DNA from: Nitrospirillum viridazoti
GTDB taxonomy: Bacteria > Pseudomonadota > Alphaproteobacteria > Azospirillales > Azospirillaceae
Assembly: GCF_007827975.1 (NCBI RefSeq)
Contig: NZ_VITT01000008.1
Strand: one strand, 5' to 3'
Length of the DNA: 64,000 bases
Positions within the stretch are counted from its first letter, which is position 1. Each line of letters starts with the position of its first letter. The position numbers and the translations under genes were made by a program. Positions 54,253 to 61,453 of this stretch are shown here, piece after piece. A model generated the notes under the pieces. That model searched no databases, was not told the origin of the DNA, and saw nothing but the letters and a program-made list of their open reading frames with translations.

Positions 54253-54447
54253 TTAAATCGCGGTGCTGAAAAAGTCGTTCGGCATCACCGTCCCCTGGGT
54301 CTCGTCCATGATCGCCCGCATGGCGGCGGCGTCAGGGTGGCGCTGGCCGGTGCACCACCGGGCGACGGTGGAGCGGCTGCGGCCGATGCGGCGGGCGAAT
54401 TCGGCAGCGGTGAGGCCGTGCGCCTGGAGGTAGTCGGCGAGCGTCAT
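54253..54447 (-). CDS. Small Cro/YdaS-like helix-turn-helix protein
   Basis: A 64-residue protein consisting only of an HTH (LTAAEFARRIGRSRSTVARWCTGQ, in part) and a short tail. It is transcribed divergently from the S24 repressor across a 90-bp region, the layout of a Cro/CI switch. Upstream region contains three GCAAC or GTTGC half-sites that could be shared operators. No phage structural genes lie nearby. The stop is 9 bp from the end of the beta-keto acid enzyme gene, convergent with it. Confidence 0.75.
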   Translation of the reverse strand: MTLADYLQAHGLTAAEFARRIGRSRSTVARWCTGQRHPDAAAMRAIMDETQGTVMPNDFFSTAI

Positions 54448-54466
54448 GGCTGAATGGTGCCGAATA

Positions 54467-54491
54467 GGCAACTTTCTGTCAACGCGTTGCC
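54467..54491. promoter_or_regulatory. Inverted GGCAAC/GTTGCC repeat in the repressor-Cro intergenic region
   Basis: GGCAAC (54467-54472) and GTTGCC (54486-54491) form a perfect 6-bp inverted repeat with a 13-bp spacer. A further direct GGCAACTT copy is at 54523-54530, followed by CTGTC as after the first copy. These sites lie between the divergent regulator genes and match the palindrome on the other side of the repressor gene. Confidence 0.6.
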
Positions 54492-54537
54492 CGCATGGCG
54501 ACTGACGATTGGTAGCCGCTGTGGCAACTTCGCTGTC

Positions 54538-55221
54538 ATGATGGACCGCCCTCCCAACCGTATCCGTGAACTTCGTGAAGCCAAAAGGATGACCCAGGAA
54601 CAGCTGGGCGCCCTGATAGGCACCGACAAGACGGTGATCTCCAAGCTGGAATCCGGCCGTACGCGCCTGTCGCAGCAGCGCATGATGGCCATCGCCGCCA
54701 GCCTGGGCTGCGGTGTGGCGGAACTGCTGGAGCCGGCAACGGCAGCGGTGGCCCCGTCCGACTGGGGGCAGGACGACGCATCCGTTGAGGTGGCGGAGGT
54801 CGATATCTACGGTGACCGGCGTGGCGGCTTCCTGGCCGGCCATGGCGGCAAGCCGCAGGGCTTCCGTGAGGATGAAACCATCGCCCCCTGGCGCTTCCCC
54901 GCCAGTTACCTTTCCGCCGAATTGCAGGTACGGCCCGCTGCCGTGCGCATCGTGGAGGTGCGGGGTGACGGCATGGAGCCTACCCTGCTGCCCGGCGACC
55001 GGGTCATGGTCAACCTGGCGGACCAGTCCCCCTCGCCCCCCGGGATCTTCGCCCTGTGGGATGGACAGGGCGTGGTGATCAAGCGCTTGGAACTGATCAT
55101 GGGCAGCCACCCGCCCATGGTTGAAATCCGCTCCGACAATCCGCATCACCGTGTCTACGAGCGGGCGGCGGCTGATATCGACATCATTGGCCGTGTCGTC
55201 TGGGTGGGCCGGCGCCTCTGA
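54538..55221 (+). CDS. XRE-S24 phage-type repressor, catalytic Ser replaced by Gly
   Basis: A 227-residue CI/LexA-like repressor. XRE helix-turn-helix at about 7-62, then a peptidase S24 domain. The autoproteolytic motif normally reads GDSMEPT; here residues 143-149 are GDGMEPT, so the nucleophile Ser is Gly145, while the general-base Lys182 (VVIKRLE) is kept. A possible Ala-Gly cleavage bond is at 100-101. The protein should bind DNA but not self-cleave in a damage response. ATG 54538 or 54541 are equivalent. Divergent Cro-like gene and palindromic sites on both sides suggest it controls itself and the next gene downstream. Confidence 0.88.
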   Translation: MMDRPPNRIRELREAKRMTQEQLGALIGTDKTVISKLESGRTRLSQQRMMAIAASLGCGVAELLEPATAAVAPSDWGQDDASVEVAEVDIYGDRRGGFLAGHGGKPQGFREDETIAPWRFPASYLSAELQVRPAAVRIVEVRGDGMEPTLLPGDRVMVNLADQSPSPPGIFALWDGQGVVIKRLELIMGSHPPMVEIRSDNPHHRVYERAAADIDIIGRVVWVGRRL

Positions 55222-55243
55222 GCGCCACCCGTCTTCGATACGC

Positions 55244-55264
55244 AAGTTGCCAACTGAGCAACTT
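55244..55264. promoter_or_regulatory. Perfect palindrome downstream of the repressor gene, probable operator
   Basis: AAGTTGC (55244-55250) and GCAACTT (55258-55264) are perfect inverted repeats with a 7-bp spacer, 23 bp after the repressor stop and 115 bp before the small gene at 55379. The half-site is the same as in front of the repressor. Single GTTGCC follows at 55280. Confidence 0.65.
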
Positions 55265-55378
55265 ATGAATTGACGGGCTGTTGCCGTTGAGGCACCGTCG
55301 GGATATCGGCTGTTCTGCCGATGTTCCCCTTCCCCAAGCGCTGACCGCCTGAGGAGCCCTTTCCCTGTGGAGAGGCTG

Positions 55379-55684
55379 ATGACCCGACTTGAGCGCACGA
55401 CACAGTTTTACTGGCAATTGGCCCAGTTGGCGCGGCACGACACTTTCCTGGACCTGGTGGTGCGGGGCCTGGACGGGCTGGCCGTGGTGGCGCGCACGGC
55501 CCCCAGCCACCGTCTGCGCCGGGCCGCCGCCGCCCATATTGGCGTGGCCGCCCGGGCGCATCGTTTCCTGAATGCGGACCGGCTGGAGCAGGCGGCGTTG
55601 ACACTGACCGCCGCGCCGCGCTGGCCGGTCCCTTGCGAGTCAGACCCGCCATTCGGGCGTAAAGCCGGCTGTCCGAAGGGGTAG
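55379..55684 (+). CDS. Hypothetical protein, possible repressor-controlled gene
   Basis: A 101-residue protein, mostly helical and basic (RRAAAAHIGVAARAHRFLNADRLEQ in part), with a less ordered C-terminus. No family recognised. ATG 55379 has GGAGAGG seven nt upstream. It lies behind the palindromic GCAACTT operator and may belong to the switch. The final 20 residues show weaker coding character. Confidence 0.55.
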   Translation: MTRLERTTQFYWQLAQLARHDTFLDLVVRGLDGLAVVARTAPSHRLRRAAAAHIGVAARAHRFLNADRLEQAALTLTAAPRWPVPCESDPPFGRKAGCPKG

Positions 55685-55943
55685 GCACACCGGAAGGATA
55701 AGCAGGCGTCTGGTTCACGAGCAATCATAAGTGGTATGGTGGCGCATACCCTCATCAGTGGCGGGTTCACCTAGCAATGGAAAGCCGGGACGCTGTCCAC
55801 TGTTTGGCCTGTTGTAACGCGCCTACGGCGGTGACGCCGCTGCCGCCGCGCCCCTCGGTTCTTCCCACTCGTACCCCAACCACCCCGTGTTGCTGGCGGC
55901 GCCATCATGCCGGCGCAGATCTGGTACCCGTCTATGAACATTT
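55685..55943. other. Gene-poor stretch before the MarR gene
   Basis: About 260 bp without a convincing gene. It holds a GGTATG-N6-CATACC inverted repeat (55733-55750). A 60-codon open frame here has poor codon use and an unlikely composition, and I treat it as noncoding. The MarR operator follows. Confidence 0.4.
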
Positions 55944-55964
55944 GAATGCTAATCGTTAGGATTC
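55944..55964. promoter_or_regulatory. MarR-type operator
   Basis: GAATGCTAA-TCG-TTAGGATTC is a 9-bp inverted repeat with one mismatch and a 3-bp centre, 13 bp before the marR start, in locally AT-rich DNA. Size, symmetry and position are those of MarR-family autoregulatory operators. Confidence 0.75.
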
Positions 55965-55977
55965 TAATATTCTGGAC

Positions 55978-56469
55978 ATGGAACAAACCGGCCCCCTTCC
56001 CATTACCCCCCGGCACCGGGCCTTCGGCCTGACGCTCTGCTATCTCGCCCGATGCTGGCGGCGGGAGGCGGACGCGGCGTTGAAGGCCTATGGCCAGTCC
56101 GAAGCGACGGCCCTGCCGCTGGTGGTACTGGCCCGCCTGGGCGACGGCATCCGCCAAGGCCAGTTGGCCGATCATGTGGGCGTGGAAGGCCCCTCGCTGG
56201 TGCGGCTGGTGGACATGCTGGAAAGGGACGGTCTGTTGGAACGCCGCAACGACCCGCGCGACCGGCGGGTGAAGACCCTGCACCTGACGGCCGAGGGCCG
56301 CGCGTTGGCGGTCCGGTTGGACGACGCGCTGGACGGCATGCGCCAGCGCCTGCTGGCCGAGGTGACGCCGGAACAGCTGGATACCGCGCTGACCGTCTTC
56401 GCGGCGGTCGAACGCGCCCTGGGCCGGTCCCCGGGCGCCAAGGACGGCACCGAGGGGGATGCACCGTGA
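55978..56469 (+). CDS. MarR-family transcriptional regulator
   Basis: A 163-residue winged-helix regulator. The LADHVGVEGPSLVRLVDMLERDGLL recognition helix and wing (DPRDRRVKTLHLT), each quoted in part, are typical. Its stop overlaps the GTG start of the FUSC transporter by 4 bp, so it is the first gene of the efflux operon. An operator just upstream predicts autorepression relieved by an aromatic or other lipophilic acid. Confidence 0.93.
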   Translation: MEQTGPLPITPRHRAFGLTLCYLARCWRREADAALKAYGQSEATALPLVVLARLGDGIRQGQLADHVGVEGPSLVRLVDMLERDGLLERRNDPRDRRVKTLHLTAEGRALAVRLDDALDGMRQRLLAEVTPEQLDTALTVFAAVERALGRSPGAKDGTEGDAP

Positions 56470-58565
56470 CCGCGGCCTGGCTCAAGGGGTTCGCCAAGGG
56501 CGCCGGCGACTGGATGTTCGCCGCCAAGACCGCCGCCGCCGCCCTGGCCGCCTTGTACATCGGGTTCAGCCTGGACCTGCCGCGCCCCTATTGGGCGGCG
56601 GGAACGGTCTTCATCGTGTCGCAGCCGCTGGCCGGCGCCATGCGGTCGAAAGGCGTGTTCCGCGTGCTGGGCACCGTCATCGGCGCCGTGGCCACGGTGG
56701 CCATCATTCCCAACCTGGTGGATGCCCCACCCCTGCTGTGCGTGGCCATGGCGCTGTGGACCATGGCCTGTCTGACCCTGGCCCTGCTGGACCGCACGCC
56801 GCGCAGCTACATCTTCATGCTGGCGGCCTACAGCACCGCCCTGATCGGCTTTCCCACCGTCACGGATCCCGGCACCGTGTTCGACGCCGCCCTGGCCCGG
56901 GTGGAGGAGATCACCGTCGGCATCCTGTGCGCCACCGTGATCGGCAGCGTCATTTTCCCGCGCGGCATCGGCCCCGTGGTCAGCGATCGCATCGACGCCT
57001 TCGCCGCCGACGTCACCCGCTGGGCGCGCGACGCCCTGGCCGGGGCGGAGGAAACGGCGGCCACCCGCTCGGACCGGCGCCGGCTGGCCGCCGACGCGGT
57101 CGAGCTGCAAATGATGGCCACGCACCTGGATTACGACACCAGCCACCTGCACGGCATGAGCCAGGAGGTGCGGCAACTGCGCCAGCGCCTGGTCATGCTG
57201 CTGCCCATCCTGTCGGGCCTGGGCGACCGCGTCCGCGCCTTGAAAGCCAACGGCCGGCCGCTGCCGGCGGCGCTGGAGGCGTTGCTGGCCGATGTCGGCG
57301 ACTGGGTGGCAGACCTGGAGGCGCCGGCGGACCACACGGCAGATTTGCGCGCCCGCATCGCGGCGCTGCGCACGGCGCCGGCCGACTGGCACGACGTGCT
57401 GACCCTGAACCTGCTGACGCGGCTGAAGGACCTGATGGACGCCCTGCAGGATTGCCGCGACCTGCGCCGGTACATCATCAGCGGCGGCCATGGGCCCAAG
57501 GTGCGCCGCCGCCGGGGCGGCCGGGCGGGGGCGGAGGTGGTGATGCACCGGGACCTGGGCATGGCCCTGTGGTCCGGCGCCGGCGCCGCCATCACCATCC
57601 TGCTGGGCAGCGCCTTCTGGATCGGCACGGAATGGGCGGATGGCGCCATCGCCCTGGAAATGGCGGCCGTCGCCTGCTGTTTCTTCGCGGCGCAGGACAA
57701 CCCGGTGCCGGCCATCCTGGACTTCGCGCTGTACAACGCCCTGGCCGCGGTGCTGGCCGGCATCTACATCTTCGCCATCATGCCGCACATCGACGGCTTC
57801 GTGATGCTGGCCTTCGCCCTGGGGCCCATGTTCCTGTTGCTGGGCCGCGTCATCGCCAATCCGCGCCTGGCCGGCCGGGCCCTGGCGGTGGGCGCCACCC
57901 TGCCCACCCTGGCGGGCCTGAGCAATACCTACAGCGCCGACTTCGCCTCCTACCTCAACAGCGCCTTGGCGCTGGTGCTGGGCATGGGGTTCGCGGGGTT
58001 GATGACGGCGCTGGTGCGCGCGGTGGGCGCGGAATGGGGCGCCCGGCGCATCTTGCGCGCCTGCTGGTATGACATCCGGGCCGTGGCCGACATCCGCACC
58101 CCCGCCCCCGACGGCGGCCAGCGCCCCGTGTTCGCCGGCAAGCTGCTGGACCGCATGGGCCTGCTGGTGCCGCGCCTGGCCGCCCTGCCCCCAGGGTCGG
58201 AAATCGCCGCCGCCGACGCCCTGGCCGACATCCGCACGGGCATGAACGTGCTGGAGCTGCGCGGGGTGGAACGGGCCCTGCCCGTGCCGGCGCGGGCGGC
58301 GGTGGACGGGATGCTGTCCCTGCTGGCCGACCATTACCGGGCGGTCTGCCGCGTCGGTGCCCCGCGCCCGCCCTCGCCGGAGTTGCTGGCCGGCATCGAC
58401 TCTGCCCTGGCGGTGCTGATGCCCCTGCCCGACCGCAAGCCGCGCCAGGCGTTGCTGGCACTGGCCGGCATCCGCCGGGCCCTGTCGGACGGTGCGCCCG
58501 ACCTGCCGCCGCCCACCCCCGCCGTTCCCGCCCCTCCCACCCCGGAAGAAAGCCTGGCCGCATGA
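56466..58565 (+). CDS. FUSC-family inner-membrane efflux protein (AaeB-like)
   Basis: A 699-residue transporter of the aromatic acid exporter family. Two homologous membrane blocks (about residues 15-155 and 360-500) each have about six helices, separated by a helical cytoplasmic domain and followed by a C-terminal soluble domain. PYWAAGTVFIVSQP and ARVEEITVGILCATVIG (partial) are FUSC landmarks. Start is GTG 56466 coupled to marR. With the DUF1656 and HlyD-type proteins it forms an AaeXAB-like exporter of hydroxylated aromatic acids or drugs. Confidence 0.92.
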   Translation: MTAAWLKGFAKGAGDWMFAAKTAAAALAALYIGFSLDLPRPYWAAGTVFIVSQPLAGAMRSKGVFRVLGTVIGAVATVAIIPNLVDAPPLLCVAMALWTMACLTLALLDRTPRSYIFMLAAYSTALIGFPTVTDPGTVFDAALARVEEITVGILCATVIGSVIFPRGIGPVVSDRIDAFAADVTRWARDALAGAEETAATRSDRRRLAADAVELQMMATHLDYDTSHLHGMSQEVRQLRQRLVMLLPILSGLGDRVRALKANGRPLPAALEALLADVGDWVADLEAPADHTADLRARIAALRTAPADWHDVLTLNLLTRLKDLMDALQDCRDLRRYIISGGHGPKVRRRRGGRAGAEVVMHRDLGMALWSGAGAAITILLGSAFWIGTEWADGAIALEMAAVACCFFAAQDNPVPAILDFALYNALAAVLAGIYIFAIMPHIDGFVMLAFALGPMFLLLGRVIANPRLAGRALAVGATLPTLAGLSNTYSADFASYLNSALALVLGMGFAGLMTALVRAVGAEWGARRILRACWYDIRAVADIRTPAPDGGQRPVFAGKLLDRMGLLVPRLAALPPGSEIAAADALADIRTGMNVLELRGVERALPVPARAAVDGMLSLLADHYRAVCRVGAPRPPSPELLAGIDSALAVLMPLPDRKPRQALLALAGIRRALSDGAPDLPPPTPAVPAPPTPEESLAA

Positions 58566-58777
58566 TCGGCGAAATGGACATTCACGGCGTCTTCGTCTCC
58601 CCCCTGCTGGTCTGGGGCGTGGTCGCCTTCCTCATCTCCATGGCTGTGCGCTGGGTGCTGCGCCTGGTGGGCGCCTATCGCCTGGTCTGGCACCGGCCGC
58701 TGTTCGACCTGGCCGTTTACGTCATCGTCCTGGGCGGCGTCGCCGCCGCCTTCACCCACTACACTTCTCATCCCTGA
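58562..58777 (+). CDS. DUF1656-family small membrane protein (AaeX-like)
   Basis: A 71-residue protein with two transmembrane helices (about 12-34 and 45-65) and the DUF1656 start DIHGVFVSPLLVW. It overlaps the FUSC gene by 4 bp. Family members are always encoded with FUSC and HlyD components and are presumed to help assemble the pump. Confidence 0.92.
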   Translation: MIGEMDIHGVFVSPLLVWGVVAFLISMAVRWVLRLVGAYRLVWHRPLFDLAVYVIVLGGVAAAFTHYTSHP

Positions 58778-58796
58778 CTTGCTGGACGTCGCCGCC

Positions 58797-59798
58797 ATGC
58801 GCAGCTTCATCACCGCCCTGACCCGACTGGCCGTCACCCTGGTCGTGGTCGCCATCGCCGCCCTGGTGGGCTGGCGCTTCTGGATCTACTACATGGAAGA
58901 GCCATGGACCCGCGACGGCCGGGTGCGCGCCGATATCGTCGGCGTGACGCCCGACGTCTCCGGCCTGGTGGATGAGGTGCTGGTGCATGACAACCAGACC
59001 GTGACCAAGGGCCAGGTGCTGTTCCGTATCGACCGCGCCCGCTTCACCCTGGCGCTGCAGCAGGCCGACGCCGCCGTGGCCGCCAAGAAGGCCAACTTCG
59101 ACGAGCTGGTGCTGGAGCGCAACCGCTATGAGTCGCTCAGCAGTTCCGCCGTGTCGCGGGAGAAGCAGGAGCAGACGGTGGCGGCCGCCAAGCAGGCCGA
59201 GGCCATCTACCTGCAGGCCGTGGCCGACCGCAACGTCGCCAAGCTGAACCTGGACCGGACGGAGGTGATGGCCACCGTGAACGGCTACATCACCAACTTC
59301 GACCTGCGCCCCGGCGACTATGTCACCGCCGGCAAGGCCGTGACCGCCCTGGTGGACAGCGACAGCCTGCACGTCCAGGGCTATTTCGAGGAGACCAAGC
59401 TGGGCCGCATCCATGTGGGTGATCCGGTGACCGTGCGCCTGATGGGCGACCCGCGCAGCTTCAGTGGCCATGTGGAGAGCGTGGCCGCCGCCATCGAGGA
59501 CCGGGAGCGCACGGACGGCAGCAACCTGCTGGCCAACGTGAACCCCACCTTCAGCTGGGTGCGCCTGGCCCAGCGCATCCCGGTGCGGGTGGTGCTGGAC
59601 AACCCGCCGGCCGACCTGCGCCTGATCCCCGGCCGCACCGCCACCGTGGCGGTCGTGGGGTCCGACGCCGTGCTGAAGACTCCTCTGACCAAGCTGCCCC
59701 ATCCCATCGACCCGCAGCAGGGCGCCCAGCCACAGGCCACCCCCGCCGCGCCGGCTTCCCAGCCGGCGGTTCCCGCCAACAAGCCCAAGGCGCGGTGA
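58797..59798 (+). CDS. HlyD-family membrane fusion protein (AaeA-like)
   Basis: A 333-residue periplasmic adaptor. One N-terminal anchor (about 8-28), then the biotinyl-lipoyl half motifs (PDVSGLVDEVLVHDNQTVTKGQVLF in part), an alpha-helical hairpin and a beta-barrel (GYFEETKLGRIHVGDPV). A Pro/Ala-rich tail follows. It should link the FUSC pump to an outer-membrane factor, not encoded here. ATG 58797 was preferred to TTG 58779. It ends the operon and is followed by a strong hairpin. Confidence 0.93.
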   Translation: MRSFITALTRLAVTLVVVAIAALVGWRFWIYYMEEPWTRDGRVRADIVGVTPDVSGLVDEVLVHDNQTVTKGQVLFRIDRARFTLALQQADAAVAAKKANFDELVLERNRYESLSSSAVSREKQEQTVAAAKQAEAIYLQAVADRNVAKLNLDRTEVMATVNGYITNFDLRPGDYVTAGKAVTALVDSDSLHVQGYFEETKLGRIHVGDPVTVRLMGDPRSFSGHVESVAAAIEDRERTDGSNLLANVNPTFSWVRLAQRIPVRVVLDNPPADLRLIPGRTATVAVVGSDAVLKTPLTKLPHPIDPQQGAQPQATPAAPASQPAVPANKPKAR

Positions 59799-59820
59799 TG
59801 AAGACTGTACAAGGAAGAAC

Positions 59821-59848
59821 ATGAAGGGGGCGCCGCCGCCCTCTTCAT
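59821..59848 (+). terminator. Hairpin after the efflux operon
   Basis: A 12-bp stem with one G-T pair and a CCGC loop starts 22 bp after the HlyD-type stop. There is no T-tract, so it is either a factor-assisted terminator or an mRNA end-protecting hairpin. Confidence 0.55.
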
Positions 59849-59962
59849 TCAGGGACATGACGTCGCAGGCCGATAGGCTCCCGACAGCCCGCGGGCCCCG
59901 CCCCGTTTAATGACCTAGGCGCCCCGTGGGCGGGTACCTGGGTATTGGGGGCGATCGGCATC

Positions 59963-61453
59963 ATGGAAGGGGCATTCGGCACGGCGACCGTGCCCACGGG
60001 CGGCATGCCCAGCGCCGAGGCCATCCAGCGGGCGATCCTGCGGCTGGAAGGTGCGGTGGCGGACAGCCCCACATCCATTGATGCGCGCTTCAACCTGGGC
60101 GTCCTGCTGCAGGCAGACGGCCGGCGGGATGAGGCAGTGGCGCAGTACCGCCAGGCGCTAGTGCTCAACCCCTTCGACGCCCGTCTGCACAACGCCCTAG
60201 GCATCGCGCACCACGACGCCGGCGACCTGGCCCAGGCCATGAGCTGTTTCGAGGATGCGCTGGCCAGCGACCCGGACGATCCCCAGGCGCACAACAACAT
60301 GGGCCACCTGCTGCAGGTCGAAAACCGGCTGGACGACGCGCTGGCCTTCTTCGACTGGGCGCTGGCCCTGCGCCCGGACTATCCGGAGGCGCTGAACAAC
60401 AGCGGCGTGGTGCTGCAGATGCAGGGCCGGCTGGATCAGGCCATCGCGTTGTATCGCCGCGCCGTGGCGCTGCGCCCCGACTATGCCGCGGCCCACAAGA
60501 ACCTGGGCATGACCCTGCTGGCCGCCGGCCAGTACGAGGAAGGCTGGCGGGAGTTCGAGTGGCGCTGGCAGGACGCCCAGTTGGCCGGTGCCCGCCGCCC
60601 CTTCACCTGCCCGCAATGGCGTGGCGAGGAGGCGCCCTGCCGCATCGTGCTGATCCATGGGGAGCAAGGCTACGGCGACAGCCTGCAGTTCTGCCGCTAC
60701 ATCCCCCTGGTGGCCCGGCGCGGCCTGCGCGTGGTGGTGGAAGTGCCGCAGCCCTTGGTCCGGCTGATGCGCCGTCTGCCGGGGGTGGAGCAGGTGGTGG
60801 CCTATGGCCAGGCCCTGCCGCCGTTCGACCTGCACTGCCCGATGATGAGCCTGCCGCTGGCCTTCGGCACCAGTTTCGCCACCATCCCGGTGCCCATCCC
60901 CTACCTGTCGGCCGATCCGGCGGAGGTGGAGGTTTGGCGACGGCGCCTGCTGCTGGCGGCACCGGGCGACAACCGGCCCCTGGTGGGATTGGTTTGGGCG
61001 GGGGCCGCCCGCGCCGGCACGCCCGACGTGGCGGTGGCCGACCGCCGCCGATCCATGGGCCTGGCCGTCCTCATGCCCCTGTTGGACGATGACAGCGTGC
61101 GCTTCATCAGCCTGCAAAAGGACGCGGCGGAGATGGAGGTGCCGGCCGGCTTGGGCGGCCTGATCGACAGCGTGGTGGATTTCGCCGACACCGCCGCCCT
61201 GGTCAGCAACCTGGATCTGGTGATCAGCGTCGATACCGCAGTGGCCCATCTGGCGGCCGCCATGGGCGTCAGCGTCTGGCTGCTGAACCGTTTCGACAGC
61301 TGCTGGCGCTGGCTGCGCGGCCGGGATGACAGCCCCTGGTATCCCACGACCCTGCGTCAGTTCCGGCAAGCGCGCCTGGGTGACTGGGGGGGCGTCGTTC
61401 AATCCGTACGCGCGGCCCTGGCTGCCACCTTCACTTCTGGAAACCGCCCATGA
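59963..61453 (+). CDS. TPR-repeat protein with GT9-like glycosyltransferase domain (first paralogue)
   Basis: A 496-residue protein. About five TPR units occupy residues 20-195 (LGVLLQADGRRDEAVAQYRQAL style). A C-terminal domain of about 280 residues follows with the heptosyltransferase-like ending NLDLVISVDTAVAHLAAAMG (partial) and FDSCWRWLRGRDDSPWYPT. Such proteins modify flagellin or other proteins or glycans; the target is unknown. ATG 59963 was preferred to TTG 59945. It overlaps the second paralogue by 4 bp. Confidence 0.85.
   Translation: MEGAFGTATVPTGGMPSAEAIQRAILRLEGAVADSPTSIDARFNLGVLLQADGRRDEAVAQYRQALVLNPFDARLHNALGIAHHDAGDLAQAMSCFEDALASDPDDPQAHNNMGHLLQVENRLDDALAFFDWALALRPDYPEALNNSGVVLQMQGRLDQAIALYRRAVALRPDYAAAHKNLGMTLLAAGQYEEGWREFEWRWQDAQLAGARRPFTCPQWRGEEAPCRIVLIHGEQGYGDSLQFCRYIPLVARRGLRVVVEVPQPLVRLMRRLPGVEQVVAYGQALPPFDLHCPMMSLPLAFGTSFATIPVPIPYLSADPAEVEVWRRRLLLAAPGDNRPLVGLVWAGAARAGTPDVAVADRRRSMGLAVLMPLLDDDSVRFISLQKDAAEMEVPAGLGGLIDSVVDFADTAALVSNLDLVISVDTAVAHLAAAMGVSVWLLNRFDSCWRWLRGRDDSPWYPTTLRQFRQARLGDWGGVVQSVRAALAATFTSGNRP

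Noticed and set aside
55777..55959. A 60-codon frame before marR
   Set aside because: Its composition (Pro, Thr, Cys, His) and codon use are unlike genes here, and it runs into the MarR operator.
56172..58334. A 720-codon open frame on the minus strand opposite the FUSC gene
   Set aside because: It is rich in His, Gln, Gly and Arg with no domain, a typical antisense shadow of a GC-rich gene.
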